Assembly (NCBI GenBank): GCA_910578035.1
Contig: CAJTOB010000001.1
Coordinates: 19,015-83,014 of the forward strand
Reading direction: 5' to 3'
DNA length: 64,000 nucleotides
From: an uncultured Muribaculaceae bacterium
Lineage (GTDB): Bacteria; Bacteroidota; Bacteroidia; Bacteroidales; Muribaculaceae
Shown: one piece after another, positions 32,350 to 40,438 of the stretch
Numbering within the stretch: the stretch's first letter is position 1
How the letters are laid out: each line of letters opens with the position of its first letter
The notes under the pieces: generated by a model
The model's input: only the letters and a program-made list of their open reading frames with translations
What the model was told of the DNA's origin: nothing
The model's database searches: none
Made by a program: the position numbers and the translations under genes

Positions 32350-33714
32350 CGAGAAGGCCACGATGGCTACGATGAGCGCAGGCGCGATATAGCGGATTAT
32401 GAAAAGCACTGTGCGCGTCTGAAAATCGGGCCGTTCTGTTGGCGCACCGTTGGTAAGTTCCTTTTTAAGCAGACCTTTAGGCGCAAACCAGCCCATGTAG
32501 AGGCATGTGCCCAGCGCTACTACGGGAAGAAGACAGTTTGTAGTGAAACTGTCGAGCAAATCGAAGAAATTAAGTCCGAAGACCGTATAGCCCGACAGAC
32601 TACCCATCGAAAGCGAACACAGCGCGCTCAGCGCGAACAATGGCAGCATGACTGTAAATGTGGCTGCACGTCGGCTCATATGCAGCCGGTCCTGGAACAT
32701 CGCAATCGCAACCTCCGCTATAGATACTGTTGATGTGAGAGCCGCTACAAGCAGCAGGAAGAAAAACAGCGCCGCCCACAGGCGTGGCAGAGGAAGCTGG
32801 GCAAAAACCTCGGGCAGAGTCACAAACACGAGTGTGGCGCCCCGAAGCTCCTCCCCGTCGAGCCCGAAACTCTTGACGGCAGGAAATATCACAAGACCCA
32901 TCAGCACGGCCACGAAAACACTCAGAAGCGCTACCGTAATCGCCGTCTTCCCAAGCTTCGTATCTGCCGGATAATACGACGAGTAAGTCACAAGAATGCC
33001 CATGCCGAGGCTGAGACTGAAAAATGCCTGCCCGAGCGCATTCACAACCACTGTAGCATTGATTTTCGAGAAATCGGGCTTCAGGAAATATGCAACACCA
33101 TCGCCTGCACCTGGTAGCGAGAGAGAAAGCACGCACATGGCGAGCAATATCACGAAAAGCAGCGGCATCATCACGTTCGAAAGACGTTCGATACCTTTCT
33201 GCACTCCTCCTAAAAGCACACCTATGTTGATGGCAATCATAAGGAAGGTAAATATGAGCGGCGCGGCGTCAGTAGCTATATACTCTTCCATCTTGCCGCT
33301 GAAAAAGCCTCTGAACTGAGCTCCTTCACCCTGCGGCAGGCCGTCGAACAGACCGCCGGCGGCGCTCTGCCAGAAATACTCGAGCGTCCACCCCGCCACA
33401 ACCATATAATAACATATAATCAGATATGATGCCAGTACGGCTATAGAACCGACTATCCACCACGCTTTGCCAGGCGAAAGATTTTGGAATGCCCCGATGG
33501 CATCCGACCGGCCGGCACGCCCGAGCGAGAACTCGGCAAGCATCACCGGCACACCGAGGCAGAGCACACATACTATATACAGAAGCAGAAAAGCGGCACC
33601 GCCGTTAGCCTGTGTTTCGGCCGGAAAGCGCCATACATTGCCGAGTCCTATCGCAGATCCTACTGTTGCGGCGATAAGGCCTATTTTAGAAGCAAATTCG
33701 CGTTTGGAAGACAT
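32344..33714 (-). CDS. Sodium-dependent amino-acid/neurotransmitter symporter family (NSS) transporter
   Basis: This 456-residue membrane protein has about 11-12 transmembrane segments. The NSS hallmark TVGSAIGLGNVWRFPAETQA is in helix 1 (about residues 17-36), where the unwound helix binds sodium and substrate. The acidic AEFSLGRAGRSDAIGAF region follows. Bacterial NSS proteins such as LeuT and TnaT import amino acids; the substrate here cannot be read from the sequence. It is monocistronic with its own consensus promoter. Confidence 0.92.
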   Translation of the reverse strand: MSSKREFASKIGLIAATVGSAIGLGNVWRFPAETQANGGAAFLLLYIVCVLCLGVPVMLAEFSLGRAGRSDAIGAFQNLSPGKAWWIVGSIAVLASYLIICYYMVVAGWTLEYFWQSAAGGLFDGLPQGEGAQFRGFFSGKMEEYIATDAAPLIFTFLMIAINIGVLLGGVQKGIERLSNVMMPLLFVILLAMCVLSLSLPGAGDGVAYFLKPDFSKINATVVVNALGQAFFSLSLGMGILVTYSSYYPADTKLGKTAITVALLSVFVAVLMGLVIFPAVKSFGLDGEELRGATLVFVTLPEVFAQLPLPRLWAALFFFLLLVAALTSTVSIAEVAIAMFQDRLHMSRRAATFTVMLPLFALSALCSLSMGSLSGYTVFGLNFFDLLDSFTTNCLLPVVALGTCLYMGWFAPKGLLKKELTNGAPTERPDFQTRTVLFIIRYIAPALIVAIVAFSL

Positions 33715-33734
33715 ATCTTATATAAAAATTGAAG

Positions 33735-33765
33735 CAAAAATACAGTATTTTCGTCTTATTGCAAA
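33735..33765 (-). promoter_or_regulatory. Promoter of the NSS transporter gene
   Basis: On the minus strand TTTG (33762-33765) and TATTTTTG (33735-33742) are 19 bases apart, matching the Bacteroidetes consensus, about 20 bases upstream of the ATG at 33714. Confidence 0.7.
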
Positions 33766-33817
33766 AAATATGCTTCTGAAATTGTCCGTTTGATTCTTTT
33801 TTACCACCATAAATCGT

Positions 33818-33825
33818 TACCTTTG
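33818..33825 (+). promoter_or_regulatory. -7 promoter element for the GH43 gene
   Basis: TACCTTTG lies 21 bases upstream of the ATG at 33847. The nearest TTTG is 25 bases further upstream, longer than usual, so the -33 box is weak. Confidence 0.55.
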
Positions 33826-33846
33826 TAGAAAACCAATCACCACACT

Positions 33847-34953
33847 ATGAAAAAAACACTCGTTTACGCTCTTGCCTTTCCGGCTCTTATCGCTGCAATA
33901 TCTGTCGCTTCATGCCACCGAAAGGCCGAACCGGCTCCGATGACAGTAACAAATCCACTGCCGATGAAGTTCGGAGACCCCTTTCTACTTCATGCCTCCG
34001 ACGGAAAATACTATATGTACGGAACCTCGCTCGACGACGGTTTCGAAGCATATGTATCTGAAAACCTCTCCGAGTGGACCCCATGCGGCCAGATATACAA
34101 AGGCGCCGACAGCGCATCGTGGAACGTCAGCGAATTCTGGGCCCCCGAAGTCTACGAGCGCGACGGTAAATACTACATGTTCTTCAGCGCTACCGCCAAA
34201 GAGCAGTGCACTAACGACAACGAAAACTTCCAGATAGGCGTCGCTGTAGCCGACAGCCCTGCAGGCCCCTTCAAAGACATGCACACCGGGCCGCTTTTCA
34301 AATCCCCATACCCTGTCATAGACGCCAACGTGCTCTTCGACGAGCCTTCGGGCAAGACATACCTCTACTTCTCCCGATGCTGCTCAGGCCACCCCGTCGA
34401 AAGCGAAGTCTCCGAGTGGGCACGCCAAAAACAGCTCTTCGACTCCATCGAAGAAAGCTGGATATACGGAGTCGAACTCGCACCCGATTTCTCAGGAATC
34501 ATAGGCGAACCCCAGCTACTGCTCGCGCCCCCGACATCTATGGACGACAAGCAGGCCGAATGGGAAAGTCTATCCGTAACTACCGGCGAAGCCAACCGAC
34601 GCTGGACCGAAGGCTCATTCATATTCCGCCGCGACAGCACCTACTACATAGTCTACAGCGCCAATGCCTATTACGGGCCGCACTACGCCGTCGGATATGC
34701 CACATCGAAATCGCCGATGGGTCCATTCGAAAAATATGCCGGCAACCCCGTCCTCAAACGCAAAGACAATGTCACATGCACCGGCCACAACATGGTAATC
34801 GAAATGCCCTCAGGCGAACTCTACACCGTCTACCACGCCCGCATGGCCGACAACCCCTCCGAACGCGTCGTCATGATAGACCGCATACTCATCGACTCCA
34901 CCGGCACCCTCTCCGTCGCCGGCCCCACCACCACTCCCCAACCACTCCCCTAA
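33847..34953 (+). CDS. Glycoside hydrolase family 43 lipoprotein
   Basis: This 368-residue outer-membrane or periplasmic lipoprotein has a signal peptide ending in a lipobox (SVASC, Cys23) and a five-bladed propeller of GH43 type. The catalytic candidates are in order: the base Asp in KFGDPFLL (D44), the pKa-modulating Asp in PYPVIDANVLFDE, and the acid Glu in RRWTEGSFIF. GH43 enzymes are inverting arabinofuranosidases, xylosidases or galactosidases. The subfamily is not evident, so the sugar remains open. It stands alone with its own promoter and terminator, 2.1 kb before the polysaccharide locus, and may supply an exo-acting step to it. Confidence 0.88.
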   Translation: MKKTLVYALAFPALIAAISVASCHRKAEPAPMTVTNPLPMKFGDPFLLHASDGKYYMYGTSLDDGFEAYVSENLSEWTPCGQIYKGADSASWNVSEFWAPEVYERDGKYYMFFSATAKEQCTNDNENFQIGVAVADSPAGPFKDMHTGPLFKSPYPVIDANVLFDEPSGKTYLYFSRCCSGHPVESEVSEWARQKQLFDSIEESWIYGVELAPDFSGIIGEPQLLLAPPTSMDDKQAEWESLSVTTGEANRRWTEGSFIFRRDSTYYIVYSANAYYGPHYAVGYATSKSPMGPFEKYAGNPVLKRKDNVTCTGHNMVIEMPSGELYTVYHARMADNPSERVVMIDRILIDSTGTLSVAGPTTTPQPLP

Positions 34954-34956
34954 AAA

Positions 34957-34995
34957 AAATCGGCACCGCAAGCGAGAGCTGCGGTGCCGATTTTT
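34957..34995. terminator. Bidirectional terminator between GH43 and the esterase gene
   Basis: A 14-bp stem (AAATCGGCACCGCA paired with TGCGGTGCCGATTT) surrounds a 9-base loop, with runs of A before and T after. The A/T tracts provide a U-tract in both directions, fitting the convergent genes on either side. Confidence 0.93.
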
Positions 34996-35004
34996 CACAT
35001 AGGG

Positions 35005-36840
35005 CTATTTAACCAATACTTTTATGGCCGAACCGTCGGCTGTGACAATATATGCGCCTGCGGTCGGTAGTTCGAATACCTTAATGCCGCCTTTATATGC
35101 TTTCGACTCTACTGTCATGCCCGAGAGACTATATACTCCGGCATTTTCAGCTTCTACACATATAGTCCGTCCGTTCACTTTCACTGCAGTCTCATTGACG
35201 CCGACAGAACTTACTCCCGATGAAAGCGTGCCTGTGAGAAATTCAGTAAAACCGGGTGTCATCGCAGCTATACGCCAGATTGTTGCATGGTCGGCTCCCT
35301 CAACTTCTGTGTATTTGAAGTTTTTGTTAGCTGCAGCAAGTTTCGGCGCCAGAGCCTGCATGCCGTTGACGGTCACAGTAGCATCAGCTGTGCCGTGGAA
35401 TACCCACATAGGGGTCTGGCCGATTCTGGCTATCAGCGCATCGGTGTCGGGGTTCTCTTCTCCATAACCCGAAATTGGAATTACACGGGCGAAAAGATTA
35501 TTGTCGCTGTTTAACATGGCCCATATGGCTGCCGCACCGTTTGAAGAGCCGACGGCATACATATTTTCATGGTCTACACCGTTTTCAGTTGCAAGCTTCT
35601 TTGTGAGTTCCTGAGCTCCTGCAATCCATTTGGTCTGCTCCGATTCGAAGCTATAGCCTCCGGTCAAAGTAACCCAGCGCTCGCCCGAAGGAATCTGAGG
35701 CGCGATAATTATGGCATTGCTGATTTCATTGGCAATGGGATAGATCGGGGCTGCTCCGATACCTGATAGTTGCTGTGAGTTGTCGTTGCCGCGTGAGCCC
35801 AGCCCGTGTAGAAAGAGCACAAGCCGCTTTGGCTCTGTTGTATAGTCTGTGGGCGTCATATATACGCGATAGGGCATTTCTGTGCCGTCTGAGAGTGTGT
35901 ATGAATCGCTTTCAAATACTCTTGCAGGAACAACGAGTTCTGTTTTCACTTCTTCGAACATACGCACATCTATATATTCAAGAGCTGCGTACTGTTCCTG
36001 CCGGTCAAGGCTTTCAAGATTGAGCGTCATAGTTTTGCCGTCTCCGAACACTCGGCCGTCGTTGTGCATCGTGCCATATTTCACGAGCTCTGTGCCTTTG
36101 AGATTGACTGTCGTACTGCCGGAAGCTTCGCTGCCTACAGAGCAGAGATAGAGGGCCTGCAGTTTTCCGCCCTCGAGGTTGATGGTGGCCGTGTTGTCTT
36201 TTGTTACGGGAAATGAATCGCCTTTGCCTCCACGGTTGAATGCCACAAGATATACATAGCCCGACTTGATGGTGATATTCGGATTGTACTTGCTGTCTTT
36301 CTTCACCTTGTTGGTGTTGTCCTGACAACCGCCGAGGATAGTAAACGACGTCGCTATCTGCGACCATTGGAACGACCCCGTCATTTCGCAGCCTTCGCCG
36401 ATGGTAACAGAGTTATAGTTGGCTATCACCATCAGATATGGATTTGAGGCAGCGGTATGGTGGAATGTTATGTTCTCGAATATGGCATCGGTAGTGAGTC
36501 CGAAACGCATACCCTTGTTGAGTGTATAAGCATTGGCGTCGTGGTCATCGCCGCGGTAGTCTACTCCGTCATACTTCTGCGTGTAGGTAATGGTTCCGGT
36601 TCGAGCTGCCGTTGGCTCGAAGCTCGCAAGCTGAGTGTACTTGCCGTTGAAAACCATCGTTCCGTCTGCGTCGGCCGGTATCAGACTCAGCGCTTTTGTC
36701 AGCGTCTTTACCGGAGTGGCGGGAGTGGCGCCGTCGTTCTCGTCGTTGCCGTTGTCGTTGATGAAAACAACAGTTTCGGCATTCATGGCAATGCCGGCAA
36801 ACAGTGCCATTGCCGCTGTGAATAGTCTCGTTCTTTTCAT
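35005..36840 (-). CDS. Secreted beta-helix / alpha-beta hydrolase (esterase) with sorting-type C-terminus
   Basis: This 611-residue exported protein has three parts after a signal peptide (residues 1-21). Residues ~22-300 look like a parallel beta-helix, beginning VVFINDNGNDENDG as in pectate-lyase-like folds. Residues ~305-540 are an alpha/beta hydrolase like feruloyl or polyhydroxybutyrate esterases: oxyanion HGLG (345-348), nucleophile S433 in GSSNG, D486 and H518 in GADHATIW. Residues ~555-611 (GVYSLSGMTVESK to AGAYIVTADGSAIKVLVK) resemble a type IX secretion sorting domain. It probably removes acyl or feruloyl esters from plant glycans outside the cell. It is divergent from the polysaccharide locus and may share its inducing signal. 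Confidence 0.8.
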   Translation of the reverse strand: MKRTRLFTAAMALFAGIAMNAETVVFINDNGNDENDGATPATPVKTLTKALSLIPADADGTMVFNGKYTQLASFEPTAARTGTITYTQKYDGVDYRGDDHDANAYTLNKGMRFGLTTDAIFENITFHHTAASNPYLMVIANYNSVTIGEGCEMTGSFQWSQIATSFTILGGCQDNTNKVKKDSKYNPNITIKSGYVYLVAFNRGGKGDSFPVTKDNTATINLEGGKLQALYLCSVGSEASGSTTVNLKGTELVKYGTMHNDGRVFGDGKTMTLNLESLDRQEQYAALEYIDVRMFEEVKTELVVPARVFESDSYTLSDGTEMPYRVYMTPTDYTTEPKRLVLFLHGLGSRGNDNSQQLSGIGAAPIYPIANEISNAIIIAPQIPSGERWVTLTGGYSFESEQTKWIAGAQELTKKLATENGVDHENMYAVGSSNGAAAIWAMLNSDNNLFARVIPISGYGEENPDTDALIARIGQTPMWVFHGTADATVTVNGMQALAPKLAAANKNFKYTEVEGADHATIWRIAAMTPGFTEFLTGTLSSGVSSVGVNETAVKVNGRTICVEAENAGVYSLSGMTVESKAYKGGIKVFELPTAGAYIVTADGSAIKVLVK

Positions 36841-36901
36841 GGTTTATATATTATAGAGTGTTAAAACGATTGCTCTGACTGTTATTTCCTGTCATCGGTA
36901 A

Positions 36902-36909
36902 CAAAGATA
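36902..36909 (-). promoter_or_regulatory. -7 promoter element for the esterase gene
   Basis: The minus strand reads TATCTTTG, a consensus -7 element, about 62 bases upstream of the ATG at 36840. An ATTG lies 18 bases upstream as a poor -33 box, as expected for an activator-dependent promoter. Confidence 0.5.
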
Positions 36910-36924
36910 GCTTACCGGCCTAAG

Positions 36925-36958
36925 AATCAATGGAACGATTCTCTCAATCGATGAAACG
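36925..36958. promoter_or_regulatory. Direct repeat, candidate activator site between divergent genes
   Basis: AATCAATGGAACG (36925-36937) and AATCGATGAAACG (36946-36958) match in 11 of 13 bases with a 21-bp period, two helical turns. The pair lies just upstream of the esterase promoter and about 70 bases upstream of the fimbrillin-like gene's promoter. AraC-type regulators, like the C-terminal domain of the locus regulator, often bind such direct repeats. Confidence 0.5.
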
Positions 36959-37028
36959 AAGCTCTTTTGCTGCAACTTTTATTCTATTTATCGCCGCTTT
37001 TGTCGTATTGTCAAATGTAATTTTATCT

Positions 37029-37036
37029 TAAATTTG
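37029..37036 (+). promoter_or_regulatory. -7 promoter element for the fimbrillin-like gene
   Basis: TAAATTTG lies 71 bases upstream of the ATG at 37108, leaving an untranslated leader of about 65 bases. An ATTG 18 bases further upstream is the only -33-like sequence. Confidence 0.5.
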
Positions 37037-37107
37037 CCGTGCAGTACGAAAAACCATGAGAACAGATTTCACCTTTTTTTTAACCATCGACAATCTTCAT
37101 TTTTTGT

Positions 37108-38664
37108 ATGAGATTATATAATAAGAGTGTCGGCGCCGGTCTGGCTGCAGTTGCCATTTTTGCTTTGGCATCCTGCTCGAATTCCGACGACGACAATCGT
37201 CCGCTCGATTACGACAAGTTGCGGGTAAACTTCTCCGCCGCTATAGAGGGCGCCACATGGGAGCCCGATGCGTCGGTCGGAGTCTTTGCCACCTGTACGC
37301 GCAATGAAATCCCCGGATTCAGCCTTGCCGGAAACCGGCTCTACCGCATTGGCGGCGAAGAAGGCTCCATGCTCGTCGGGGCTTCCGATGCAGATGCGAT
37401 AGAAGCATTGCGCGGAGACCATAATTATAAATTTTATGCCTACTACCCGTACGAAGCAGGAATATCAGACCCGGCATCCTTGCCCGTTTCTGTGTCTTGC
37501 GAGCAATTGTATAGCCGCGGCATGGCTGCGTATTCGTGTTTTGTAGCAGGTGCCGAGCCTACGACCGTGGTTCCCGACGTTGTCCTCGGCTTCAAGGCTA
37601 TCTTCTCGGTACTCGAATTCAATATTGCCGACGATATTCTTGATGAAGACGGCCATTCGGTGCTTCGCTCTATAACTGTGTCTGCGCCTGAAAATACCAA
37701 TCTTGCCGTCGGAGGCATCTATGACCTCACTACAGGCGACTTCACACCGGATGCGACTCAGTCGTCTACTTCTGTGACGGTCGATTTCGGGGCTGACGGA
37801 CTCGTTCTCACCGACAGTTACACCAAGGTAAGTGCGGTTGTGGCGCCTGTGGCAGTGCCGGCCGAAGGCCTCACCGTGACAGTGACAGGCATTGACGGCG
37901 AGAGTTCCGATATCACCATTCTGGCAGGCGATGCCGCTGCGGAGCTTGCAGCAGGAATGACTACAACTATCATTCTCGGGCGCGATAACGACGGCGTGAT
38001 ACCGGTTTCATTCCCGGTTGAATGGCTTCTCGGTCATGGTGGCGACGATCGTCACCCTGTAACAGCAGCGACCCAGCCGCTGTGGGTTTCAGCCGGCATA
38101 TGGACATGCGATGCCCAGCCTCAAGCCATATGTACATGGCATAAGAACAGCGACCCGCTGCCTACTGCCGTGCAGTTTCTCGAAACCGTCAATTCCGGCA
38201 AAATCAGCTCGGTAGGCATCAAGGGGCTTTGGACCGACGATTACTTCGAATTCTCTATTCCGGTCAAAAAATTTGCAGCCGGAACGGTTCTTACAATGAG
38301 TTTCCCCCTCTATGGGCGCCAGATTCCCGTATTCTGGAATATTGACTATCTTGACGGCGATGTGTGGAAAACGGCAGATCTCAGCGTCAAGACCGCTTAC
38401 GACCCCGAATATAGCATGGAGTGCTCGTTTACAGCACGGCGAGGCGCAGTCCTGATGCGTATGGCTCTGCCATATGAAAACGCTGTAAAGAGCGGCAGTC
38501 TCAAAATTCAGCTTCGCGTGGCCGATGGCTCTGTCCAGGCCGATACCGATACCAAGTGCGCCCGCCGCGACGCTCCATGGACAAGTGGCGGCGTTTACGG
38601 TGCTCCTTTCTATTTCTATGACACAACCGGAGAGCTTACCTCCATCAAATTTTCAATAGACTGA
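37108..38664 (+). CDS. Fimbrillin-like (Mfa-type) lipoprotein, candidate surface glycan-binding protein
   Basis: This 518-residue lipoprotein has a lipobox ALASC (Cys23). The N-terminal half is fimbrillin-like: KLRVNFSAAIEGATWEPDAS, then VGVF and the NYKFYAYYPYEAG segment. Residues ~295-518 form a separate, aromatic-rich beta-sandwich-like region (WLLGHGGDDRHP, QAICTWHKN, AFYFY-like APFYFYDTTG) that I do not recognise. Such proteins at the head of polysaccharide loci often act as surface glycan-binding proteins; that role is inferred from position. The sialidase-fold gene begins 1 base after its stop, so they are co-translated. Confidence 0.75.
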   Translation: MRLYNKSVGAGLAAVAIFALASCSNSDDDNRPLDYDKLRVNFSAAIEGATWEPDASVGVFATCTRNEIPGFSLAGNRLYRIGGEEGSMLVGASDADAIEALRGDHNYKFYAYYPYEAGISDPASLPVSVSCEQLYSRGMAAYSCFVAGAEPTTVVPDVVLGFKAIFSVLEFNIADDILDEDGHSVLRSITVSAPENTNLAVGGIYDLTTGDFTPDATQSSTSVTVDFGADGLVLTDSYTKVSAVVAPVAVPAEGLTVTVTGIDGESSDITILAGDAAAELAAGMTTTIILGRDNDGVIPVSFPVEWLLGHGGDDRHPVTAATQPLWVSAGIWTCDAQPQAICTWHKNSDPLPTAVQFLETVNSGKISSVGIKGLWTDDYFEFSIPVKKFAAGTVLTMSFPLYGRQIPVFWNIDYLDGDVWKTADLSVKTAYDPEYSMECSFTARRGAVLMRMALPYENAVKSGSLKIQLRVADGSVQADTDTKCARRDAPWTSGGVYGAPFYFYDTTGELTSIKFSID

Positions 38665-38665
38665 T

Positions 38666-40438
38666 ATGAAGACAGCATATATAGCTTTAGTTGCCTCGAT
38701 GACAGTAACAGCAGCCACGGCGGCAGTTCCGGCCGGTGACTTGCGTATTGCATGGGATAATGCAACTATCCGCGACATAACCGAAATCAATGTCGAAAAC
38801 AAAGGATATACCGAAACCAACATCATGTATCCGCGAATCAAACGCCTGGCCGACGGGCGTCTGATGATGAGTTTCATGAACAATACTTACGGCTGGGAGC
38901 CATATGTGGCGTTCAGTTCTGATAACGGCGCCACATGGCACGGTGCAAAGCGCCTTGTAGAGCAGATAAGAGGAAAGTCAAGCGCAGGCGACGACGACCT
39001 CGTAATAGTGAATCCCGACTTTATCCAGCTCTCCGACGGTACCATTCTCCTTGCGTATCAGCGCCGCTGGAAAAAAGGTTACAACGACCTCCGGCATACC
39101 AACGAGAACTGCTACATCGAGATAATGAGTTCGGCCGACGGAGGTGCCACATGGACTGAACCGCGGCGAATCTACACCGGACGTTGCTGGGAGCCGGCAA
39201 TGCTACAGCTTCCCTCGGGCGAGATTCAGATGTATATCACTGATAGCAATGAGGTGAAATACAAGCGTTCGCAACCATGTACGACAGTTATCCGCTCTTT
39301 CGACGGCGGCCGCACTTGGCAAGGCAAGGAGCACTGCACATATAAAGACGGCGAAATTATATCGCGTACTTTCGACGAGCGAGGCTCTTACGACGGCATG
39401 GCAACGGCTGTGCGTCTCGATGACGGCTCGCTGATAATGCCTCTCGAGGTATGGAGCGGAGTCTACAAGATGGACCAGACTCCTGTACTCATCAAAACAG
39501 ACTCGGCAACCAACTGGCGCAGCGACCAGAGTATCCGCACAACAGGCGGCCCCGGATATCCGGCCAAAAAGCAAATCAACAAAGACCTCCAGGGCTATGG
39601 TCCATATATCTGCCGCCTTCCTTCGGGCCACCCCGTAGTGCTTGCCGGAGGTGCCCGATACAAGGGGCAACCGGGCGCATGGGTACTTGTCGGAGACCGT
39701 AATGGCGACAACTTCGGCAATGCCACTTCGCCTTTCGAGGGCTACTGGGGCTGTATCGACTACATCGGCGATGACCGTGTAATGCTCGCCGTGACACAGG
39801 ATTATAACGACAATGGCGCCAAGCGTAGCAAAACAAAAACAGCCATCGGTCGCATAAATTACGCCAAAAAGGCAGGCAAGCCCGGCAAATTTGTTGCACC
39901 GGCCGATTTTAATCGCGAGAATAACAACTTCTGGTTCCTTGGCAAGGAGCAGCCGTCGCAAATATTTGTGGATTTTGCTAGTACCTCAGATGCCTTTATT
40001 ATCGACGCTTATCTCTTCGATAATGAAATTCAGGCATACACTCCTGAAAATTCCGATGCTATAGGCGTCCTCATCGGTCGCCGCAATGCCTCGGCCGACT
40101 ATGACAGCTATAAATTTACCGTCAACGCCAACGGAGCCTACACTCTTTATCGCCTCGAAGGTATGTCGTGGGTGCTCGTAGCAGGCGGTATGACGCTGGT
40201 CTCCACAGTCGGTACTATCAACAAACCCGACGACACCGACCTCGGTTTCGGTGTTCGTTTCCCGATACCGTGGAATCTCATCGGAGGCGTTCCGGCCAAA
40301 GGCGAGAAGGTGAAGGCGCATATCCGTCACTATTATAAGACAACGACCAAGGAGGGCCCCGTAGCCGCTACAATAGAGGAGGCTGAAGGCGAAAATATCG
40401 ATTATCCGGCAGAATGGCTTGATGTAACAATTATTTGA
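38666..40438 (+). CDS. Exported sialidase-fold (BNR repeat) glycosidase-like protein with C-terminal CBM9-like domain
   Basis: This 590-residue protein has a signal peptide cleaved near residue 20 (TAATAAVPAG). Residues ~28-420 form a six-bladed sialidase-type propeller with three Asp-box motifs: SSDNGATW, SADGGATW and SFDGGRTW. A MYPRIKRLADGR segment takes the place of the sialidase FRIP motif. Residues ~430-590 resemble a CBM9/DOMON-type sugar-binding beta-sandwich. Whether it is a true GH33 sialidase, a GH93-like exo-arabinanase or a new family cannot be decided by eye. A paralogue with the same layout lies at 54081-55886. It has no lipobox, so it is probably periplasmic. Confidence 0.75.
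   Translation: MKTAYIALVASMTVTAATAAVPAGDLRIAWDNATIRDITEINVENKGYTETNIMYPRIKRLADGRLMMSFMNNTYGWEPYVAFSSDNGATWHGAKRLVEQIRGKSSAGDDDLVIVNPDFIQLSDGTILLAYQRRWKKGYNDLRHTNENCYIEIMSSADGGATWTEPRRIYTGRCWEPAMLQLPSGEIQMYITDSNEVKYKRSQPCTTVIRSFDGGRTWQGKEHCTYKDGEIISRTFDERGSYDGMATAVRLDDGSLIMPLEVWSGVYKMDQTPVLIKTDSATNWRSDQSIRTTGGPGYPAKKQINKDLQGYGPYICRLPSGHPVVLAGGARYKGQPGAWVLVGDRNGDNFGNATSPFEGYWGCIDYIGDDRVMLAVTQDYNDNGAKRSKTKTAIGRINYAKKAGKPGKFVAPADFNRENNNFWFLGKEQPSQIFVDFASTSDAFIIDAYLFDNEIQAYTPENSDAIGVLIGRRNASADYDSYKFTVNANGAYTLYRLEGMSWVLVAGGMTLVSTVGTINKPDDTDLGFGVRFPIPWNLIGGVPAKGEKVKAHIRHYYKTTTKEGPVAATIEEAEGENIDYPAEWLDVTII

Noticed and set aside
34377..35012. A 211-codon frame overlapping GH43 in another frame
   Set aside because: Arg/His-rich product typical of an out-of-frame reading; it also runs through the terminator.
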